Source: Actinomycetes bacterium (GTDB taxonomy: Bacteria; Actinomycetota; Acidimicrobiia; Acidimicrobiales; Microtrichaceae). Taken from it: a DNA stretch of 35,363 nucleotides. Shown piece after piece: positions 30,723 through 35,363 of the stretch. The notes beneath the pieces were generated by a model. The model searched no databases and was not told the origin of the DNA. It was given only the letters and a program-made list of their open reading frames with translations. The stretch spans positions 1 through 35,363 of the forward strand of contig JAUXGW010000006.1 of NCBI GenBank assembly GCA_030621865.1, given 5' to 3'. How positions within the stretch are numbered: position 1 is the first letter of the stretch; every line of letters begins with the position of its first letter. A program made the translations under genes and the position numbers.

Positions 30723-31987
30723 GGTTCGATCAACTCCGCAAACAGGTCCGGGCCTTCTGCCGCCACAATTGAAACGTCATGAAACTGCCCGACCTCCAGT
30801 GACTCGGGCACCCAGATCATGCCGTCGATCTCCGGCGCCTCACGGTGTGACCGGCCCAGTCCGATCTCGTCAACCAGCACCTTTGTGGTGATCCCGATCA
30901 GTGCGTCCCGGCGCGCCGCGCTGATGTCATCCTGGATCTCGCGGAGCTCGGCCAGTCGGTCCGCCACCAGTTCATCCGGAACCCCGCCGTCAAGGTCCGC
31001 GGCGTATGTTCCCTCTTCTTCGGAATATCGGAAGAAGCCGCACCAGTCGAGTTGTGCCTCGCTCACGAACTCCAGAAGTGCGTCCTGATCAGCTTCGGTC
31101 TCCCCGGGATAACCGACTATGAAGTTGGAGCGGAACGCCGAATCGGCGTTGAGTTCGCGTATCCGCTGAATACGTTCGAGATATGACTCGGCTGACCCCG
31201 GTCGGCGCATTCTCCGCACCAGTGGCTCCGACACATGCTGAAGCGACAGGTCGAAATACGGAACGGGTGATGCTGCGATCGTCTCGATCAACTCCTCGGA
31301 CAACTCCGAGGGATACAGATACAGGAGACGGACCCAGTCCGTCACCTCTGAGACCCTGCGAACCAACTCCACGATGCGACGCTCGCCCCGGCCTCCGTCT
31401 CGCCCGTACGCACCGAGGTCCTGAGCTATCAGCACGACCTCGCGGACAGCCAGTTGATCGACCTCATCAAGGATCGAATCGATGTTTCGGCTCACTTGGG
31501 TGCCACGAAAGCTGGGAATGGCGCAAAAGCCACACTTTTTGTCGCAGCCCTCGGCCACTTTCACGTAAGCCCATGGCGCCTCCGCAGGTGGCCGGGCCAT
31601 GTTCAGGAGATCCATCAATGGAGGCGGCGCAGAACCTGATCCTGTGGCGGACGGCTTGGCGCTCAGGGTCACCGGCACACCGAATCCGGCGACCCGGTCA
31701 ACCTCCGGGAGCGCATCAGCCAATTCGGAACCGTAACGCTCGGCCATACATCCGGTGACGACGAGTTCGGCGCCGCCGGAACGGAACTCATCAAGGTCGA
31801 GGATGGCCGCAATCGATTCCTCCCGTGCCTCTTCGATGAAGGCACAGGTGTTCACGACGACCAGGTCGGCAGAGTCCGCAGTCCGCGCAGCAACCAGTCC
31901 GTCGGCAAGCATGCCTGCGGTGAGCTTTTCGGAATCAACCTGATTCTTTGGACAGCCGAGGGTCTCGACCCAGAAGGAGCGGGTCAC
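30719..31987 (-). CDS. rimO: Ribosomal protein S12 methylthiotransferase RimO
   Basis: RimO is a radical-SAM enzyme that methylthiolates the conserved Asp of ribosomal protein S12. From the GTG at 31987 the protein is 422 residues. It has the N-terminal domain (FWVETLGCPKNQVDSEK; NTCAFIEEAREES; GCMAERYG), the radical-SAM CxxxCxxC motif in EGCDKKCGFC, and a C-terminal TRAM domain. ETLGCPKNQVDSE and AFIEEAREES distinguish RimO from MiaB. The frame is open farther upstream inside the SMP-30 gene but not coding there. GTG lies 13 nt after that gene, with GGGAAG directly adjacent, so the exact start is slightly uncertain. Confidence 0.94.
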   Translation of the reverse strand: MTRSFWVETLGCPKNQVDSEKLTAGMLADGLVAARTADSADLVVVNTCAFIEEAREESIAAILDLDEFRSGGAELVVTGCMAERYGSELADALPEVDRVAGFGVPVTLSAKPSATGSGSAPPPLMDLLNMARPPAEAPWAYVKVAEGCDKKCGFCAIPSFRGTQVSRNIDSILDEVDQLAVREVVLIAQDLGAYGRDGGRGERRIVELVRRVSEVTDWVRLLYLYPSELSEELIETIAASPVPYFDLSLQHVSEPLVRRMRRPGSAESYLERIQRIRELNADSAFRSNFIVGYPGETEADQDALLEFVSEAQLDWCGFFRYSEEEGTYAADLDGGVPDELVADRLAELREIQDDISAARRDALIGITTKVLVDEIGLGRSHREAPEIDGMIWVPESLEVGQFHDVSIVAAEGPDLFAELIEP

Positions 31988-32000
31988 CTTCCCAGAGTAG

Positions 32001-32915
32001 TCACGACCACTCAAGAGCCAGTCCAGGCGTCGGCCATTGTGCCTTGAGCAACCTGCCCGTGCTTGAAGCTGTGATGAAGGCGGTTCGAAGATCCTCGCCA
32101 CCGAAACAGATGTTGGTGGTGATGGTGTCGTCGACTGCAACGTGCTCCACCGACTCGCCATCCGGCGACACCACGGTGATCCCACCATTGACCAAAGTGG
32201 CAACACAAACGTTTCCCTCACCGTCCACTGCGAGCGAGTCGAACAACTGAAGACCGGGCAGCCCGACCAGCAGGTCGCCATTTGGTGGCATCAAGCCTCC
32301 GCCCACAGCGACTCCCGGCTCCGGGACATCCCAGCTCCAGACACGGCCCGTGTGGGTTTCGGCCACGTACAGCCTGGAACCATCCGGGCTGAGTCCGATG
32401 CCATTTGCGGACTCGAGCGGCTGAAGCACCTCCCCTATCTCCGAACCGTCGCAACGGGCGTAGAAGACTCCACCTCGGTCAGCACTTCGCTCCGAGCGTC
32501 GTCCGTGATCGGTGAACCAGAATCCGCCGTGTGCGTCCATGACCAGATCATTCGGAGCCCGTAGGGGCCTGCCATCACATTCGGAATAGATGATCTCAAC
32601 GTTGCCCGTGGCGGGATCAACACGTTCGATGCGCCCGAAGTCGTAGTTGTCGGATGAGTCCAGCGGGACTGTCATGCCGTCGAGGTCGAGGAATTCGAAA
32701 TTGCCGCCATTGTTGGCGATCCACACCTCACCATCGGGTCCCAGGGCAGCGCCATTGGGTCCTCCCCCACACTCGGCAACCACTTCTGTGTCACCGTCTG
32801 GTTGAACCCGACTCAGGGTGCCCCGGGCAATTTCCACAAGGAGCACCGATCCGTCGGACATGGCAATTGGTCCCTCGGGGAACCGGAGACCGCTCGTCAT
32901 CTCGGTGAAGTTCAT
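32001..32915 (-). CDS. SMP-30/gluconolactonase/LRE family protein
   Basis: A 304-residue six-bladed beta-propeller of the SMP-30/gluconolactonase family, which hydrolyses lactones or related esters with a divalent metal. The metal-binding pattern is visible in LRFPEGPIAM (Glu), RAPNDLVMDAHGGFWFTD (Asn, Asp), ESANGIGLSPDGSRLYVAET and LFDSLAVDGEGNVCVAT. No signal peptide is present. The ATG at 32915 has GGAGG 9 nt upstream. The substrate is unknown. It sits between ftsK and rimO, which are usually closer neighbours in actinobacteria, so it looks like an insertion into a conserved cluster. Confidence 0.87.
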   Translation of the reverse strand: MNFTEMTSGLRFPEGPIAMSDGSVLLVEIARGTLSRVQPDGDTEVVAECGGGPNGAALGPDGEVWIANNGGNFEFLDLDGMTVPLDSSDNYDFGRIERVDPATGNVEIIYSECDGRPLRAPNDLVMDAHGGFWFTDHGRRSERSADRGGVFYARCDGSEIGEVLQPLESANGIGLSPDGSRLYVAETHTGRVWSWDVPEPGVAVGGGLMPPNGDLLVGLPGLQLFDSLAVDGEGNVCVATLVNGGITVVSPDGESVEHVAVDDTITTNICFGGEDLRTAFITASSTGRLLKAQWPTPGLALEWS

Positions 32916-32969
32916 CAGGTTGCCTCCAGGCTGCGGGGTGTGCTGCGGTCGGCGTTGGTGCCGAAGGAT

Positions 32970-35363
32970 TCAGAGTTGTCCGGATTCGGACATGTTTTCA
33001 AAATCCTCTTCCGTCAGGAGAACTTCCCGGGCCTTCGAACCTTCGGATGGACCAACAATCCCGCGCTGCTCTAGCAGATCCATCAGTCGGCCGGCCCTGG
33101 CGAACCCCACTTTGAGCTTTCGTTGGAGCATCGAGGTGGAACCGAGTCCGGAGCGGACCACCAATTCGAATGCCTGCGCGTACAACTCATCATCGTCACT
33201 GCCCCCGGAGGTTCCCCCGATCCCCGAATCACGGGAATCGGATCCTTCCACGTCGTCTTCGTAGTACTGCTCCACATTCGGGGCCTGTTTCTTCCAGAAG
33301 GAAGAAATCGATCGAACTTCACTCTCCTCGACCCACGCACCCTGGATTCGTTGCGGAGCAGAGGAAGCGGGGCCAAGCAACAACATGTCGCCCTGACCGA
33401 TGAGACGTTCGGCGCCGCCTTGATCAAGGATCACCTTGGAGTCCGTGGCGGATGACACCGAGAACGCCAACCTTGCCGGGATGTTTGCCTTGATGACACC
33501 GGTGATCACGTTCACCGACGGCCTCTGGGTTGCGATCACCAGATGGATTCCGACCGCCCTCGCCATCTGGGCGATGCGGCAGATCGAATCTTCGACATCA
33601 CGGGCGGCAACCATCATGAGGTCGCTCAACTCATCAACCACAACAAGGATGAAAGGCAGGCGTGAGTGCTCCCTGCCCGAGTCGGAACCTGATTGGTAGG
33701 TCCCGTCGTCCGTTTCGGCTTCGCCGTCTGAATCCGACTTCGGAGTGAAGTCTCCGCGGTCAAACGCGGCGTTGTATCCGGTGATGTCCCGAACGCCGAC
33801 CTCCGAGAGGACGTCGTACCGACGTTCCATCTCCTTCACGGCCCAATTCAGTGCGTTGGCGGCCTTCTTCGGATTGGACACCACCTGGGTGAGGAGATGG
33901 GGAATGCGGTCGTACTGGGTGAGTTCCACCCGCTTCGGGTCGATGAGGATCAACCGGACCTGTTCGGGAGTGGAACGCATCATCACCGAGGTGATGATCG
34001 AGTTGATGCAACTCGACTTGCCAGAGCCGGTCTGACCTGCGATCAGAAGGTGTGGCATCGTGGCCAGGTTCATCAACACCGAGTGCCCGTTGATGTCGCG
34101 ACCCACACCGACCTCCAGCGGATGTGAGGCCTCCTGGGCTTCGGGGGAAGTGAGAATGTCGCCGAGGGCCACCACTTGTCGATCCGTGTTGGGAACCTCG
34201 ACCCCAATGGCCTGTCGGCCCGGGATGGGAGCGAGGATCCGGACATCTGCTGACGCCATTGCATAGGCGATGTCGCGGTTGAGTGAGGTCACCTTGGAAA
34301 CCTTCACGCCGGTACCGAGCTCGAGTTCGTACCGCGTAACCGTGGGCCCGACAACCATCCCGACCAGGCGCGTCTGCACTCCGTGATCAGCCAGAGCCGA
34401 CTCCAGCACCCGGCCCCGCTCCTCCACGATCTTGGTGTCCACACTTCTCTTGCTCGACACGGACAGCAGTTTGCGAGCGGGGAGCTTCCAGGGTGATGCT
34501 TCGGCCAGCGGACCCAGATCCAGGTCGAGCTGGGTCGGATCCATGTCCTGGTCCTGCTGCCCGACACTCACCTTGGGCTTGGATTTCCTGGTCTTCCTCG
34601 ATGGCTTCGGCGGCACGACAAGGTCGCTTTCGTCGCCGTCGTCCTGATCATAGAGATCGACTGATGGCGCCTCGGGCGAGGAGTCATCGGTCGGCCCCGC
34701 AGAATCGTCTGCGCCGATCCGGAACAATCCGCTCAGCCATTCGCCGCCCTTCGCCAGCGCGGGGGTCGTAGATGCGGAGATCCATTGAGCCATCTGTTTC
34801 AACGAACGGCCACTCAGAAGACTGATGGACAACACACCCAGGAGCACGAGCAGAACGATCGCCCCGATGGTCCCGATGGCGCTCGCCAGCGCTCCGGCGG
34901 TGGAGGCCCCCACAAGTCCACCGGCGGAGTCGAATGCATCGATGCCGTCGGTTTCAACGGTCGCATCGCCGCCAAGTGTCAAGTGGGCGAGACCGACCAC
35001 GACGAGGGCGGCCACGATCAGACCGGCCACAGTTCGGGGCGGGCTGTGATGCCGTGCCGGCGGTTCCTGCGCGGTGGCTTCGGACGCATCCATCACTGAT
35101 GTATGGCCCTCCGGGTTGGGCTTGGGAGCATCTGCTTGCTCCGGGATGACCCGAGGTCCCCGAATGAGGGCTATCCCTCCACCGACGAGCGCCAGAGGCA
35201 CGAGCACTCTCAGGACTCCAACAGCGATCCCGGTTCCATTCGCGATGCCCCTGCCGACCACGGCGCCCAGACCGAACCAGATCCCCAGTGCAGCCACAAC
35301 ACCCAACACGATGAGGATCAGTCCCCAGATGTCGTGGCCGTGTCCGTCGAACAGATACCGAAG
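32970..35363 (-). CDS. ftsK: DNA translocase FtsK/SpoIIIE, N-terminus outside window
   Basis: FtsK pumps chromosomal DNA through the closing septum and links division to chromosome separation. The frame is open to the window edge and reads the family's N-terminal membrane sequence, so the GTG at 35309 is not the true start. Membrane helices are near the N-terminus. A charged linker (about 200-265 from the GTG) is followed by the motor with Walker A GQTGSGKS and Walker B FILVVVDELSDLM. A gamma winged-helix domain (ELYAQAFELVVRSGLGSTSMLQRKLKVGFARAGRLMD) ends the protein and should read polar KOPS-type DNA motifs. An acidic insert of about 30 residues lies just before Walker B. Confidence 0.95.
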   Translation of the reverse strand, partial: LRYLFDGHGHDIWGLILIVLGVVAALGIWFGLGAVVGRGIANGTGIAVGVLRVLVPLALVGGGIALIRGPRVIPEQADAPKPNPEGHTSVMDASEATAQEPPARHHSPPRTVAGLIVAALVVVGLAHLTLGGDATVETDGIDAFDSAGGLVGASTAGALASAIGTIGAIVLLVLLGVLSISLLSGRSLKQMAQWISASTTPALAKGGEWLSGLFRIGADDSAGPTDDSSPEAPSVDLYDQDDGDESDLVVPPKPSRKTRKSKPKVSVGQQDQDMDPTQLDLDLGPLAEASPWKLPARKLLSVSSKRSVDTKIVEERGRVLESALADHGVQTRLVGMVVGPTVTRYELELGTGVKVSKVTSLNRDIAYAMASADVRILAPIPGRQAIGVEVPNTDRQVVALGDILTSPEAQEASHPLEVGVGRDINGHSVLMNLATMPHLLIAGQTGSGKSSCINSIITSVMMRSTPEQVRLILIDPKRVELTQYDRIPHLLTQVVSNPKKAANALNWAVKEMERRYDVLSEVGVRDITGYNAAFDRGDFTPKSDSDGEAETDDGTYQSGSDSGREHSRLPFILVVVDELSDLMMVAARDVEDSICRIAQMARAVGIHLVIATQRPSVNVITGVIKANIPARLAFSVSSATDSKVILDQGGAERLIGQGDMLLLGPASSAPQRIQGAWVEESEVRSISSFWKKQAPNVEQYYEDDVEGSDSRDSGIGGTSGGSDDDELYAQAFELVVRSGLGSTSMLQRKLKVGFARAGRLMDLLEQRGIVGPSEGSKAREVLLTEEDFENMSESGQL

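Overview
The window is about 35 kb of moderately high-GC chromosomal DNA from an actinobacterium. Gene content and order best fit an uncultured member of the Acidimicrobiia, but that rank is inference. The supporting evidence is a Gram-positive-type LexA operator (CGAAC-N4-GTTCG), a CarD regulator, a class II (B12-dependent) ribonucleotide reductase, an actinobacterial-type DapD, a SAM-I/IV-like riboswitch, the actinobacterial tRNA Gly-Cys-Val group, and an ftsK-rimO-pgsA-cinA-recA-miaB-miaA-dapF-hflX order. Most genes lie on the minus strand. Exceptions are the CocE-like hydrolase at the left edge, a serine hydrolase, a RibD-like reductase and lexA. Start codons are often GTG or TTG, and many neighbours overlap by 1-4 nt.

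Layout. 1-1824: 3' part of a CocE/NonD-type hydrolase, cut by the window edge. 1836-2653: tRNA-Val, a small membrane protein, tRNA-Cys and tRNA-Gly. 2702-4375: a zinc-finger protein with a PH-like domain, a 78-residue hypothetical protein and a small secreted membrane-anchored protein. 4372-6885: a methionine operon (metX plus a transsulfuration PLP enzyme) behind a SAM riboswitch. 6926-9648: an adenine-type DNA methyltransferase and a DEAD-box helicase. 9679-12778: a beta-lactamase-fold serine hydrolase converging on, and overlapping, lgt; then a lipoprotein and carD. 12867-15900: nrdJ with an unusual repetitive leader. 15901-17880: a RibD-like reductase, a LysM/TM protein and lexA, around a dense SOS operator array. 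17929-24422: diaminopimelate genes dapD, dapE, dapC and dapF, with hflX and a membrane protein among them. 24437-28634: miaA, a short APH-like protein, miaB and recA, with recA under its own SOS promoter. 28814-35363: cinA, pgsA, rimO, an SMP-30 protein and ftsK, the last cut by the right edge.

Working together. LexA, RecA and the LysM/TM protein (resembling mycobacterial Rv2719c/ChiZ and Bacillus YneA) form an SOS core, with five good LexA boxes in one 170-bp intergenic region and a sixth inside the recA promoter. MetX and the PLP enzyme assemble homocysteine or methionine under likely SAM control. DapD, DapC, DapE and DapF carry out the succinylase steps and epimerisation to meso-diaminopimelate. 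Lgt sits beside a predicted lipoprotein substrate.

The most unusual items are the tandem 18-bp Shine-Dalgarno/start-codon repeats and overlapping short upstream frame before nrdJ, the SOS array, the 189-nt antisense overlap of two coding 3' ends, the APH-like protein lacking its N-lobe, and a membrane gene inside the tRNA group. I found no CRISPR array, insertion sequence, prophage or convincing new defence system. The only defence-like gene is a solitary DNA methyltransferase.
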